Assembly: GCA_000435175.1 (NCBI GenBank)
Contig: FR880073.1
Coordinates: 16,410-80,409 of the forward strand
DNA: 64,000 nucleotides
From: Clostridium sp. CAG:245
GTDB taxonomy: Bacteria; Bacillota; Clostridia; TANB77; CAG-508
Reading direction: 5' to 3'
Program-made: the position numbers and the translations under genes
Notes under the pieces: generated by a model
The model's input: only the letters and a program-made list of their open reading frames with translations
The model's database searches: none
Told to the model about the DNA's origin: nothing
Shown here: positions 27,824 through 36,279 of the stretch, in pieces
Layout of the letters: the number at the start of each line of letters is the position of its first letter
Position numbering within the stretch: the stretch's first letter is position 1

Positions 27824-28067
27824 AGTCTTAGTAAAAGTTTATGTTCCTATGTTGGAAGGAGTCTATGATGTATGGATTCCTTCTAACAAAAAAATATATG
27901 AGATAATTATATTATTATCAAGAGCAATATCAGAACTAAGTGAGGGAGATTATGATCCTAAAGCGCTTCCTACGCTATATGATAAAATCAGTGCACAAGA
28001 GTTTGATTTGAACTCATTTTTAAAGGATACAACAATAAGAAATGGAACAGAAGTAATATTAATATAA
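27816..28067 (+). CDS. esaB: EsaB/YukD-like ubiquitin-fold protein
   Basis: An 83-residue protein with the length and pattern of EsaB/YukD: an opening beta strand KVLVKVYVPMLEG, a helix with IYEIIILLSRAI, and the closing GTEVILI strand. These small ubiquitin-like proteins accompany EssC in Firmicute T7SS, with a regulatory or assembly role. The ATG at 27816 overlaps essC by eight bases, showing translational coupling. A GTG nine bases upstream is possible but less likely. Confidence 0.85.
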   Translation: MDKVLVKVYVPMLEGVYDVWIPSNKKIYEIIILLSRAISELSEGDYDPKALPTLYDKISAQEFDLNSFLKDTTIRNGTEVILI

Positions 28068-28092
28068 ATTTTAGTTTTGAAAGGAATTTTGA

Positions 28093-28914
28093 ATGAAGAC
28101 ACTAAATGTAGATAACACGTACAAAAGTAATACTAATCTTACAATAAATGAATTATTACAAGAAAATAAAAAGATAGTTTCTTTTATCGGAGCTAGTCAA
28201 AGTGGCACATCTTTTTTAGTAAATAATATTGCAAGAATAATGGCAAGAAGAAACTTTGATGTGGCTATATTAGATATGACGCAAAATAAAGATTCATACT
28301 ATATATATACTCAAAACAAAGAGTCTATAAGAGTTAGTATTAGAAACAGTTTTAAGGATTTAAGTGAAGGAAAACTGAATGGATTACAAATTGAAAATAA
28401 CCTAACTGTATATACAGATGTACCAGGAAAGAATAAATATAGTGCAAGAGTTGAAAATATATTAGAGACGCTTTTGAAGAAACATCAGGTTGTAATTATA
28501 GACACAGATTTTTCTACAGATGCTGATTACTTTGCGTATTCAGAGCAAGTATATTTGGTACAAACAATGGATATATTAACCATTCAACCACTTACAGAAT
28601 TCCTTTCAAATCTAAAATCTAAGAATGCAATAAACAATGAGAAAATAAGGATTATATTAAATAAGTTTATGAATTTTGATGAAATAACAGTGAGCAAATT
28701 GATAGGCGGAATGGCTTTTTATAATGATCCTTCGATGACATATATGCAACAAATATTTGAAAAAAATGGAGTAAGGTATACAACAGTTTCATATAATCAA
28801 CAGGCCTACGAAAAATACATACAAGATGTTGCAAATTGTCAATTTACAACAAATTATTCTATAGAATTTAGAAAAGAGTTAGAAATGTTAACAGATGATG
28901 TTATAAAAGGATAA
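28093..28914 (+). CDS. ParA/MinD-like protein lacking the P-loop lysine
   Basis: A 273-residue protein with a ParA/CpaE-like fold: SFIGASQSGTSFLVNNIA at residues 30-47, VAILDMTQ, and VVIIDTDFSTDADYF as the Walker B-like strand. In the P-loop the residue that should be Lys before S/T is replaced (GASQSGTS, T39), and no deviant-Walker lysine is seen, so ATP hydrolysis is doubtful. It sits in the T7SS operon between esaB and the effector. A positioning or docking role is inference. Confidence 0.7.
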   Translation: MKTLNVDNTYKSNTNLTINELLQENKKIVSFIGASQSGTSFLVNNIARIMARRNFDVAILDMTQNKDSYYIYTQNKESIRVSIRNSFKDLSEGKLNGLQIENNLTVYTDVPGKNKYSARVENILETLLKKHQVVIIDTDFSTDADYFAYSEQVYLVQTMDILTIQPLTEFLSNLKSKNAINNEKIRIILNKFMNFDEITVSKLIGGMAFYNDPSMTYMQQIFEKNGVRYTTVSYNQQAYEKYIQDVANCQFTTNYSIEFRKELEMLTDDVIKG

Positions 28915-28934
28915 AAGTTAGGAGGTATTTTATT

Positions 28935-29195
28935 ATGGGGTTTATTGGAAATTTTTTTAAACAATTATTTGGTGGGGATAGTAGCTCAAATAACAGTAGT
29001 TCTGGTAGCTCAAGTAATACGTGGACAGGCTCAACTGGAGTATCTGGTAATGTGAGTAATTCCTTAAAAACAAAATATAAAAATGTAGATGGACAAAATA
29101 AGTTAAAGGGAGTATTATTTACAGGTTTAATAAATAATACAAACGATATAATTGACAATGCAAATACTAAAAAAGCAAATACAAAAATACACTAA
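28935..29195 (+). CDS. Small Ser/Gly/Asn-rich T7SS-locus protein
   Basis: An 86-residue protein not recognised. It begins MGFIGNFFKQLFGG, an amphipathic stretch, followed by a low-complexity Ser/Gly/Asn linker (about 15-45) and a helical tail. AGGAGG lies ten bases upstream, and it is 15 bases before the effector gene. Position suggests an effector-targeting or chaperone partner, but nothing in the sequence proves this. Confidence 0.65.
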   Translation: MGFIGNFFKQLFGGDSSSNNSSSGSSSNTWTGSTGVSGNVSNSLKTKYKNVDGQNKLKGVLFTGLINNTNDIIDNANTKKANTKIH

Positions 29196-29209
29196 CTAAG
29201 GAGGAAATT

Positions 29210-30862
29210 ATGTTTGAATTTGTAGAGAAAGTTGCCACAGATATAATCACAAGTTTGGGGAACACGATTAGTCAAATGAGTTTTGATGCTTCAAGCTATG
29301 ATGCACAGGCAACTGAAAATGATGCGAAAGCAGCACAATGTGAAGCAGATGCTAGTGCAGAAGAGGCAAGTTGTCCACATTATAAATCAGAACCATATGA
29401 GACAACAGATGATGATGGAAATACAGTAACAAAGTATGAGCAGGTTCCAGATACAGCTGCTGATGCTGCTGCGATGGCAAGAGCAGCAACTCTAAGAGCA
29501 GAAGCAGCAAACTTAAAAGCAATTGCGGCAGCTCTAAGAGGTTTAGCAGCAGCTTTAAGAGGTACATTATTTTCAATGACTAGTCAACAAAAGCAAATCT
29601 CACAAGCTTCTCAAGACTCACAATTTGCAATAGTTGCTACCACTAAATTATTAAGAGAGGGTATAGATGTTACTAAAAGAGTAATAGCAGCATTTAATGT
29701 ACCAGAAGCTAGCAATTTCAAAGAGTGGACATCTGCCGTAGGAGATAATCTGCTAAATGCAATTGGAGTAGACTTATCAGATGGACTTAATGATGAGATA
29801 TATACAGCAATTGGTGTTGTTACTACAGTAGGTGCTATTGCGGGACCACTAGTAGTTAGACGTACAACCTCAATAATAGGTGCTAAAATGGGTAATGGCA
29901 TAATTGGAAATATTGGTAGATATGAAGCAAACATTGTGTCTGAGGCAATAATAAAAACATACTTTAATGAAACAGGTGCGAAAGTGGCACAAAACGCAAT
30001 AGCATCTGCATTAACCTTTATTGGAATAGATTCATTGCCAACACAGGGAAAAAAAGCAGTTCCGAATGCTGCAACTATAAATGGTACAGAACAAGATTCA
30101 AAGATGACTTTTGAAGAAGCAAAAACAGATGCAAAAGAAAAATATGCTAAATATGTTGAAAAATTCAATTGTTATACAGAAGAACAAAAAAAAGATCTGA
30201 TTAATAAGTATAATGAGCAAATAGATAAAGCAGTAGTGCTTTCAGATGAAGAATTTTTTAGACAATTAGGAGAATATAACGAAGGAATTGTTGCATATAA
30301 TAATGGGGCTCAAGATAGGGTGTATATCAGAGAAGGGTATGCTAATGATCCAAGTGTAATAATACATGAAGTTGGTGGACATGGTACAGGTACAATGTCT
30401 CAGACAGCAGGATATTATTACACAGATCCAGAGACAGGAGAGAATGTATTATATACTGGAAAGTATGAAGATTCACCATACAAATTAACATGGAAGGGAA
30501 ACTATAATGGAATAGATGAGGCAGCAACAGAATATTTTGCAAGGAAAATAAATGGCGAAAAATGGGAAGATTGCGCATACAATCCTAGCACTGATGCATT
30601 ACAAAAAATAACAGATTCAATGACAAAATATACAGGTGTAAATGGAGAAGAAGTATTAATGAAAACATATACTGGTGAAAATAAAGATTTATTTAAAAAT
30701 GTATATAATGAAATATCTGGAAATGAAAAGGCCTATGATGCATTGGATGCAATGATGAAAGATTCTAATACAGGTAACCAAAGGGGTGGAACTCAAGCGT
30801 TAAATACAGTAACTAGAAATTTTGACAGAGATTGTCAAATAGCAAAAGTAAAGAATATATAA
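29210..30862 (+). CDS. Putative T7SS effector with zinc metallopeptidase-like domain
   Basis: A 550-residue protein. An Ala-rich helical N-terminal half (about 25-170) is followed by a hydrophobic stretch near 200-225. The C-terminal part has HEVGGHGTG (H386, E387, H391) and, 46 residues on, DEAATEYFA (E437, E441). The spacing H-E-x-x-G-H followed by Gly-[ST]-Gly resembles dipeptidyl peptidase III (HELLGHGSG) rather than the common HExxH. Zinc binding by both histidines and a glutamate is a reasonable inference. Place in the T7SS operon and the toxin-like layout suggest a secreted effector. Confidence 0.7.
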   Translation: MFEFVEKVATDIITSLGNTISQMSFDASSYDAQATENDAKAAQCEADASAEEASCPHYKSEPYETTDDDGNTVTKYEQVPDTAADAAAMARAATLRAEAANLKAIAAALRGLAAALRGTLFSMTSQQKQISQASQDSQFAIVATTKLLREGIDVTKRVIAAFNVPEASNFKEWTSAVGDNLLNAIGVDLSDGLNDEIYTAIGVVTTVGAIAGPLVVRRTTSIIGAKMGNGIIGNIGRYEANIVSEAIIKTYFNETGAKVAQNAIASALTFIGIDSLPTQGKKAVPNAATINGTEQDSKMTFEEAKTDAKEKYAKYVEKFNCYTEEQKKDLINKYNEQIDKAVVLSDEEFFRQLGEYNEGIVAYNNGAQDRVYIREGYANDPSVIIHEVGGHGTGTMSQTAGYYYTDPETGENVLYTGKYEDSPYKLTWKGNYNGIDEAATEYFARKINGEKWEDCAYNPSTDALQKITDSMTKYTGVNGEEVLMKTYTGENKDLFKNVYNEISGNEKAYDALDAMMKDSNTGNQRGGTQALNTVTRNFDRDCQIAKVKNI

Positions 30863-30884
30863 AATTAAATGAAAGGATTATAAA

Positions 30885-31403
30885 ATGGAAAATTTTAAAG
30901 ATATTATAGATAAATTTGTAATAAAATTTTCAGAATCAACTAAAGATGCTTTTGACAAAAAAAGATTAACAGAAGCTTTTGAAAAATACTTATATAAACA
31001 AGTAGAAGCAGAAGAAAAAATAAATCAAAATTTTAATATTGATGATAAAAGTGATATGGAATCTTTGTTGAAATATGTTACTGATGATGTAATTAAATTA
31101 CCATTAGAGCAAAAAAGACAAATGTTAATCAGAGACGAAAGTTTTGAAACAATTCGTAGCATATCAAACAATGCTTTTGAAATGGCACAAGAAGCTTATA
31201 CTAGCAAAAGTGATAACATTGATGAAACTAAAGTAGATGAAATGCAAAAAAAATTAAATGAGTTATTAAAGAGTGTAAAAGCTTTTAATAAACAACAGGC
31301 TATTTGGCTTGTATCAGAAGGAATATTGGACTTGAATTTTGTAAAGAATCCTAAAACAGATATTATGAGTATAAGATTAGGAAGATGTTTACAAAGCAAG
31401 TAA
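30885..31403 (+). CDS. Helical protein beside the effector, possible immunity or chaperone
   Basis: A 172-residue, charged, probably all-helical cytoplasmic protein not recognised. It follows the effector by 22 bases with an AAAGGAT site, and precedes the second Esx gene by 11 bases. Genes here in polymorphic toxin loci are often the immunity protein or a secretion chaperone; both remain open. It has no membrane segment. Confidence 0.65.
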   Translation: MENFKDIIDKFVIKFSESTKDAFDKKRLTEAFEKYLYKQVEAEEKINQNFNIDDKSDMESLLKYVTDDVIKLPLEQKRQMLIRDESFETIRSISNNAFEMAQEAYTSKSDNIDETKVDEMQKKLNELLKSVKAFNKQQAIWLVSEGILDLNFVKNPKTDIMSIRLGRCLQSK

Positions 31404-31414
31404 AAGGAGAAAAG

Positions 31415-32035
31415 ATGGAAAACCAGATAAAAATTGATTATGAAAATATGCCTAATCAATCTAATAGTATTAGAGGGCAGGCTATAGAAATAAATAATAA
31501 ATTATTAGCAATTTACAGAAAAATTTCCGAAATGCATATTTGTTGGTATGGGAAGAGATATAATGAATTGGTAACTAAATTTAACGAATTAGCTCCACAA
31601 TTAAACTTATTTCTAGAAGCAATAGTTGGAGAAGTTCCATATATGTTTGAAGAGATAGCAAACACTGTTTCTGACGTAGATATAAAGCAGAATGTAGCTG
31701 TACCACAAAAAGAGAGTATACAAAAAATACAGGCATTACAAGTATATGATGATGTAGGAATGAGATATATATCTAAAGAAGTAGAAGAAATAAACAATGA
31801 TATTATGAAAATTTTTCAAGAAATAGAAGATATAATGCAAGAAATAGATAGAACAGTTGATCAAATAAAATTGGAGTGTGATGGTTCAGAAGAATTTAGA
31901 AGACAATTTGTAAGACTATCTGATGCATTTCAGTATACAATAGGTAATGTTGAGAGTCAATTCTCTAAGCTTATGCAACAAGATAGAGAACTTATGGAAG
32001 AGACAGAAAGAAAGAATAATGTGGCTAATAGTTAG
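31415..32035 (+). CDS. Second tandem WXG100-like protein
   Basis: A 206-residue paralog of the protein at 22234, alike throughout. The first half keeps the WYG turn at the same place (CWYGKRYNEL, W44). In the second half the Trp is gone: the place of VEWQSEASESF reads LECDGSEEF. It could therefore be a specialised partner of the first protein. The ATG at 31415 follows AAAGGAGA; an ATG at 31385 overlaps the previous gene and has no better site. The two copies bracket the T7SS cargo. Confidence 0.8.
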   Translation: MENQIKIDYENMPNQSNSIRGQAIEINNKLLAIYRKISEMHICWYGKRYNELVTKFNELAPQLNLFLEAIVGEVPYMFEEIANTVSDVDIKQNVAVPQKESIQKIQALQVYDDVGMRYISKEVEEINNDIMKIFQEIEDIMQEIDRTVDQIKLECDGSEEFRRQFVRLSDAFQYTIGNVESQFSKLMQQDRELMEETERKNNVANS

Positions 32036-32055
32036 AATAATATGATAATTGAATG

Positions 32056-32099
32056 AACCTAAATTGTTGGATAAATATTTAACAGTTTGGGTTTATTTT
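32056..32099 (+). terminator. Terminator of the T7SS locus
   Basis: AACCTAAATTGTT pairs with AACAGTTTGGGTT (with G-U pairs), followed by TATTTTAT. Confidence 0.75.
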
Positions 32100-32134
32100 A
32101 TTAGTGCAAGGAATGCAACTATTAGTAGAAACTA

Positions 32135-32163
32135 TTGAAAAAATCCCTTTATTGTGGTATAAA
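32135..32163 (+). promoter_or_regulatory. Promoter for rlmN-prpC-prkC
   Basis: TTGAAA, 17 bases, TATAAA, about 85 bases before rlmN. A nine-bp hairpin (ATTGAAAAA with TTTTTCAAT) lies in the leader near 32196-32222. Confidence 0.65.
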
Positions 32164-32248
32164 TATTATTGTAGAAATTTTAGAAAAGAGAAAAATTGAA
32201 AAAAATTAATTCTTTTTCAATTAATCATGTGCTTAGAAGGAAAATAAA

Positions 32249-33277
32249 ATGAAGAATATAAAAGATTATGATTTACAAGATTTAAAAGATGAACTTGTAA
32301 GCATAGGAGAAAAAGGTTTTAGAGCGGAGCAAATATTTAAATGGATTTATCAAGAAAAAGTAAAAAGCTTTGATGAAATGACAAATCTTTCATTAGAATT
32401 AAGAGAAAAACTAAAACAAAATTATACAATTTGCAATTACAATATATTAAAAAAATTAGAATCATCTGATGGAACTAAGAAATACCTATTTGATATATTA
32501 GATGGAAATGCAATTGAATCGGTTCTTATGGAATACCACTATGGAAAATCAATTTGTGTATCTTCACAAGTTGGATGCAAAATGGGCTGTAAGTTCTGTG
32601 CATCAACAGGGATTCCTTTTATAAGAAGCTTGACAGCAGGGGAAATAGTTGAGCAAATTTTAGCTGTTGAACAAGATACGGGTGATAAAATCTCTAATGT
32701 TGTATTTATGGGAATTGGAGAACCATTAGATAATTATGATAATGTTATAAAGGCCATAAGAATATTAAATAATCCTAAAGGATTAAATATTGGAGCAAGA
32801 CACATAAGTGTATCTACAAGTGGTTTAGTACCAAGAATTTACGACTTGGCAAACGAAAATATACAATGTACATTGTCAGTTTCTTTACATGCAAGCAATG
32901 ATGAAAAGCGTTCAAGCATGATGCCAGTAAACAATGCTTATAATATAAAAGAGCTTATGAAGGCATGCAGAGATTATATAGCAATTACTAATAAAAGAAT
33001 ATCTTTTGAATATGCACTTGCAAAAGATAATAACGATAATTTAGAAGATGCAAAAGAATTAGTAAATTTGCTAAGAGGAATGATATGCCATGTAAATTTA
33101 ATACCAATAAATAAAATAGAAAATGGAAAATTTACAAAGAGTTCTAATGAAAATATTATAAAATTCAGAGATTATTTAAATGACCACGGAATTGTTGCTA
33201 CAATTAGAAGAGAGTTAGGCTCAGATATTGATGCAGCTTGTGGACAGCTAAGAAGACAAAATTTAAAAGAGCAGTAA
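32249..33277 (+). CDS. rlmN: 23S rRNA (A2503-C2) / tRNA (A37-C2) methyltransferase
   Basis: A 342-residue radical SAM enzyme that methylates C2 of A2503 in 23S rRNA and of A37 in some tRNAs. The cluster motif is CKMGCKFC, preceded by QVG and followed by ASTG. The GEPLDNYDNVIKAIRIL segment and the C-terminal GSDIDAACGQL, which carries the methyl-carrying cysteine, are both in place. Length is standard. It lacks the features of Cfr. It is the first gene of the rlmN-prpC-prkC set, as in Bacillus. Confidence 0.97.
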   Translation: MKNIKDYDLQDLKDELVSIGEKGFRAEQIFKWIYQEKVKSFDEMTNLSLELREKLKQNYTICNYNILKKLESSDGTKKYLFDILDGNAIESVLMEYHYGKSICVSSQVGCKMGCKFCASTGIPFIRSLTAGEIVEQILAVEQDTGDKISNVVFMGIGEPLDNYDNVIKAIRILNNPKGLNIGARHISVSTSGLVPRIYDLANENIQCTLSVSLHASNDEKRSSMMPVNNAYNIKELMKACRDYIAITNKRISFEYALAKDNNDNLEDAKELVNLLRGMICHVNLIPINKIENGKFTKSSNENIIKFRDYLNDHGIVATIRRELGSDIDAACGQLRRQNLKEQ

Positions 33278-33319
33278 TCAAAAATGAATGATACTATATG
33301 AAAGACTGGAGGGGAACAT

Positions 33320-34045
33320 ATGCAAGTTTTTGCTAAATCAGACATAGGAAGAGAAAGAAAAACAAACGAAGATTTCTACTATGTATCTAAACCAGAAGAT
33401 AAAATAAGACTGTTTATATTAGCAGATGGAATGGGCGGATATAATGCAGGAGAGGTAGCAAGTAGAATGGCTGTAGAATCTGCAAAAGATTACATACACA
33501 AGCATTTTGCAAAAAATAAAGACAGCAAAGAAAAGCTAGAAGCACTCCTAAAAGATGCTATTGAATATGCAAATAGTGTGGTATATAAAAAAGCTCAAAG
33601 TAAAGAAGATTTAAGAGGAATGGGTACTACATTAGATGTTTGCTTAATATATAATAGTAGAATATATATAGGTCATGTTGGAGATAGCAGAGTATATAGA
33701 ATACGTAAAGAGTTTATGAGAAGACTTACAAAAGACCATAGTTATGTTCAAACATTGGTAGATGACGGAACTATAACAAAAGAAGAAGCATATAGTCATC
33801 CAAAGAAAAATATGCTTACAAAAGCCCTAGGTTGCGTGCAAACTGTAGAACCAGACGTATATACTAAAACATTTATTAAAGATGATATTATTTTAATGTG
33901 TTCAGATGGATTAACTAATATGATTCGAGAAGAGGAAATTTCTAAAATAATTAAGCAGGATAAAGAAAAAGCTATAGAAAATTTAGTTAAACAAGCAAAT
34001 GATAATGGCGGATTAGACAACATTACTGTTGTTATTATAATGTAA
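33320..34045 (+). CDS. prpC: PP2C-family Ser/Thr protein phosphatase
   Basis: A 241-residue PPM phosphatase that removes phosphates placed by the PrkC kinase. Metal-binding motifs are visible: the opening SDIGRERKTNEDFYY, ADGMGGYNAGE with its two aspartate and glycine residues, GMGTTLDV, GHVGDSRVY, and the late CSDGLTNMI and GGLDNITVV. No membrane or sensor domain is attached. It is 15 bases before the kinase, whose partner it is in Bacillus. GGAGGGG precedes the ATG. Confidence 0.97.
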   Translation: MQVFAKSDIGRERKTNEDFYYVSKPEDKIRLFILADGMGGYNAGEVASRMAVESAKDYIHKHFAKNKDSKEKLEALLKDAIEYANSVVYKKAQSKEDLRGMGTTLDVCLIYNSRIYIGHVGDSRVYRIRKEFMRRLTKDHSYVQTLVDDGTITKEEAYSHPKKNMLTKALGCVQTVEPDVYTKTFIKDDIILMCSDGLTNMIREEEISKIIKQDKEKAIENLVKQANDNGGLDNITVVIIM

Positions 34046-34060
34046 TAGGGAGAAAATTTT

Positions 34061-36052
34061 ATGGATATAATAGGAAGAACAATAGCAAATAGATATGAAA
34101 TTATAAGTAAAACTGGAGTTGGAGGAATGGCAACAGTATATGTTGCAAGAGACAAGGTTTTAAATAGAGATGTTGCTGTTAAAGTACTAAAAGATGAATT
34201 TACCACAGATGATGAATTTGTAAAAAGATTTAATTCAGAGGCTCAAGCAGCGGCAAGTCTTACTCATGCTAACATAGTTTCAATATATGATGTTGGGAAT
34301 GAAGACGGAATTTATTATATAGTAATGGAATTGGTAAGAGGAAAAACTCTAAAACAAATAATAAACGAGGAAGGAGCACTTCCTTGGAAATGGTCTGTAA
34401 ATATTGCAGGACAAATTGCATCAGCCTTAGAAATGGCTCACAAAAACAACATTGTTCATAGAGATATAAAACCACACAATATAATAATTACAGAAGATGG
34501 AGTTGCAAAAGTAACAGATTTTGGAATAGCAAAGGCAGTATCAAATTCAACAATAACAGCATTTGGAACAACTATTGGTTCTGTACACTATTTCTCACCA
34601 GAGCAAGCAAAAGGAGGATATACAGATGCTAAATCTGATATTTACTCTTTAGGTGTTGTAATGTACGAAATGCTTACAGGAAAAGTTCCTTTTGATGCAG
34701 ATACATCAGTTTCTGTTGCATTAAAACACATGCAAGAGGATCCTGTACCACCAATGGAAATAAATCCAAACATCCCAAAGGCGGTAAATGATATAATTTT
34801 AAAAGCTATGCAAAAAGAGCCAATGGCTAGATATCAAACTGCAACAGCCATGCTAAGAGATTTAGCACAAGCCTTAAAAAATCCAGATGGAGAATTTGTT
34901 GAGAAAGAAGATTTAGACGATGGCTTAACAAGAAGAATGGATGCTATTACAGATGATATGGCGAAAAATGCTAAGAGTAGCAACAAAAAGAAGAAAAATA
35001 AAGTTGCCATATTCTTTGAAAACCATCCAAAGACAAGAGTTTTAGCAATAATAGCACTTTGCTTAATAATATTTGCAGGAAGTATAGCAATAACATCTGC
35101 AATATTAAATGCAAATTCAGTAAAAGATGTTCAAATTCCAAACTTAGTTGGAAGGACTGAGGCAGAAGCAAAGGCAGAACTTGCAAAATACAAACTTGTA
35201 TACGAAAAATCAGGAGAAGATTATAATTCTGAGGTAGAAGCTGGAAAAGTTTTTGAACAAAATCCTGTATATTCAGACAATTACAAAGTAAAAGAAAAGA
35301 GCACAGTATCTGTAAAAATAAGCAAAGGCACAGAGCAGACTACAGTTCCAAAGGTTGCTGGTATGACATATGAAGGAGCAGTTGCTGCATTAGAAAAGAA
35401 TAAATTAAAAGCAGAAAAAATAGAAGAAACAAGTAAAACAATAAAAGAAGGAATTGTAATTAGCCAAGAAACAGATGCAAACACAACAGCAAATGCTGGA
35501 GATACAGTAAAAATACATGTAAGCATCGGAACAGGTGTAAACCAAGTAGTAATGCCAAATGTATTAGGAAAAACAGAAGCAGATGCAAAATCAGCATTAG
35601 AAGCCAAAAACTTAGTAGTAAAGGTAGAATACAAAGAAAACACAGACAAAGAAAATGGAGAAGTATTAGAGCAAAGCATAAAATCTGGTGAAAACATAGA
35701 CGAAGGAACAGAAGTAACAATTACAGTAAACAAATTAGCAGAAATGAAAGAAGCAACAATAACAATAAACGTAAAATCGCTTACAGGTGGTTACGAGGTA
35801 CCAGATAAAGAAAACACAAACACAACAAATACAACAGGTTCATCAAGTTCGACAACAGTAAAGGAAAAGAAACTTACAGTAAAAGTTGGAGAAGACAAAG
35901 TATATGACAAGAAAGTAGACTTAAATTCAACAAATATTCAAACAAAAATAAGTGGAAAAGGCACAGTAACAGTAAAAGTATATGTAGATGACATATTAAA
36001 ATCACAAAAAGACATAAACCTAAACACAACAAGTTCATATACATTTGAATAA
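34061..36052 (+). CDS. prkC: PASTA-domain Ser/Thr protein kinase (PrkC/PknB type)
   Basis: A 663-residue membrane kinase that senses wall fragments or lipid II. The kinase domain has GVGGMATVY, K41 in VAVK, HRDIKPHN near 133, and DFGIAKA. A single transmembrane segment lies at about 326-349. Three PASTA repeats follow (starting VQIPNLVGRT, TTVPKVAGMT, VVMPNVLGKT), then a Thr/Ser-rich linker and a beta-rich tail of about 100 residues that is not a PASTA. Ordered after prpC as in Bacillus, but the next conserved partner, rsgA, is 1.9 kb away owing to an insertion. Confidence 0.97.
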   Translation: MDIIGRTIANRYEIISKTGVGGMATVYVARDKVLNRDVAVKVLKDEFTTDDEFVKRFNSEAQAAASLTHANIVSIYDVGNEDGIYYIVMELVRGKTLKQIINEEGALPWKWSVNIAGQIASALEMAHKNNIVHRDIKPHNIIITEDGVAKVTDFGIAKAVSNSTITAFGTTIGSVHYFSPEQAKGGYTDAKSDIYSLGVVMYEMLTGKVPFDADTSVSVALKHMQEDPVPPMEINPNIPKAVNDIILKAMQKEPMARYQTATAMLRDLAQALKNPDGEFVEKEDLDDGLTRRMDAITDDMAKNAKSSNKKKKNKVAIFFENHPKTRVLAIIALCLIIFAGSIAITSAILNANSVKDVQIPNLVGRTEAEAKAELAKYKLVYEKSGEDYNSEVEAGKVFEQNPVYSDNYKVKEKSTVSVKISKGTEQTTVPKVAGMTYEGAVAALEKNKLKAEKIEETSKTIKEGIVISQETDANTTANAGDTVKIHVSIGTGVNQVVMPNVLGKTEADAKSALEAKNLVVKVEYKENTDKENGEVLEQSIKSGENIDEGTEVTITVNKLAEMKEATITINVKSLTGGYEVPDKENTNTTNTTGSSSSTTVKEKKLTVKVGEDKVYDKKVDLNSTNIQTKISGKGTVTVKVYVDDILKSQKDINLNTTSSYTFE

Positions 36053-36056
36053 AGTA

Positions 36057-36096
36057 CAAATTGGGGACGGAGCAAAAAATGCACGTCTCCAATTTG
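36057..36096 (+). repeat. GGGGACGG inverted repeat, copy 1
   Basis: CAAATTGGGGACG and CGTCTCCAATTTG form a 13-bp stem (one G-U pair) around AGCAAAAAATGCA-like loop bases. It starts four bases after the prkC stop, without a T tail. The left part TTGGGGACGGAG recurs at 36875. Confidence 0.75.
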
Positions 36097-36122
36097 CAAA
36101 ATACAGGAGTAGTCATATAAAC

Positions 36123-36151
36123 TTGACATAATTATAAGAAAAAGCTATAAT
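36123..36151 (+). promoter_or_regulatory. Consensus promoter of the lipoprotein cassette
   Basis: TTGACA, exactly 17 bases, TATAAT: a perfect consensus promoter, stronger than any other in the window. Confidence 0.85.
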
Positions 36152-36161
36152 ATATATAGTA

Positions 36162-36183
36162 AAAACGTTAAATACGTTTTTTT
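36162..36183 (+). terminator. Attenuator-like hairpin in the leader
   Basis: AAAACGT and ACGTTTT form a seven-bp stem with a five-base loop, followed by TTT. It begins within a few bases of the expected transcript start and is 97 bases ahead of the start codon. Confidence 0.4.
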
Positions 36184-36279
36184 GCAATATAATTCCTTTC
36201 GCAATGCATCCTAATGGGTGTTTTATATAAACGTACGAATTCACAATATTGGAACAACAAGAAAGGAAAGAAAATTCCC

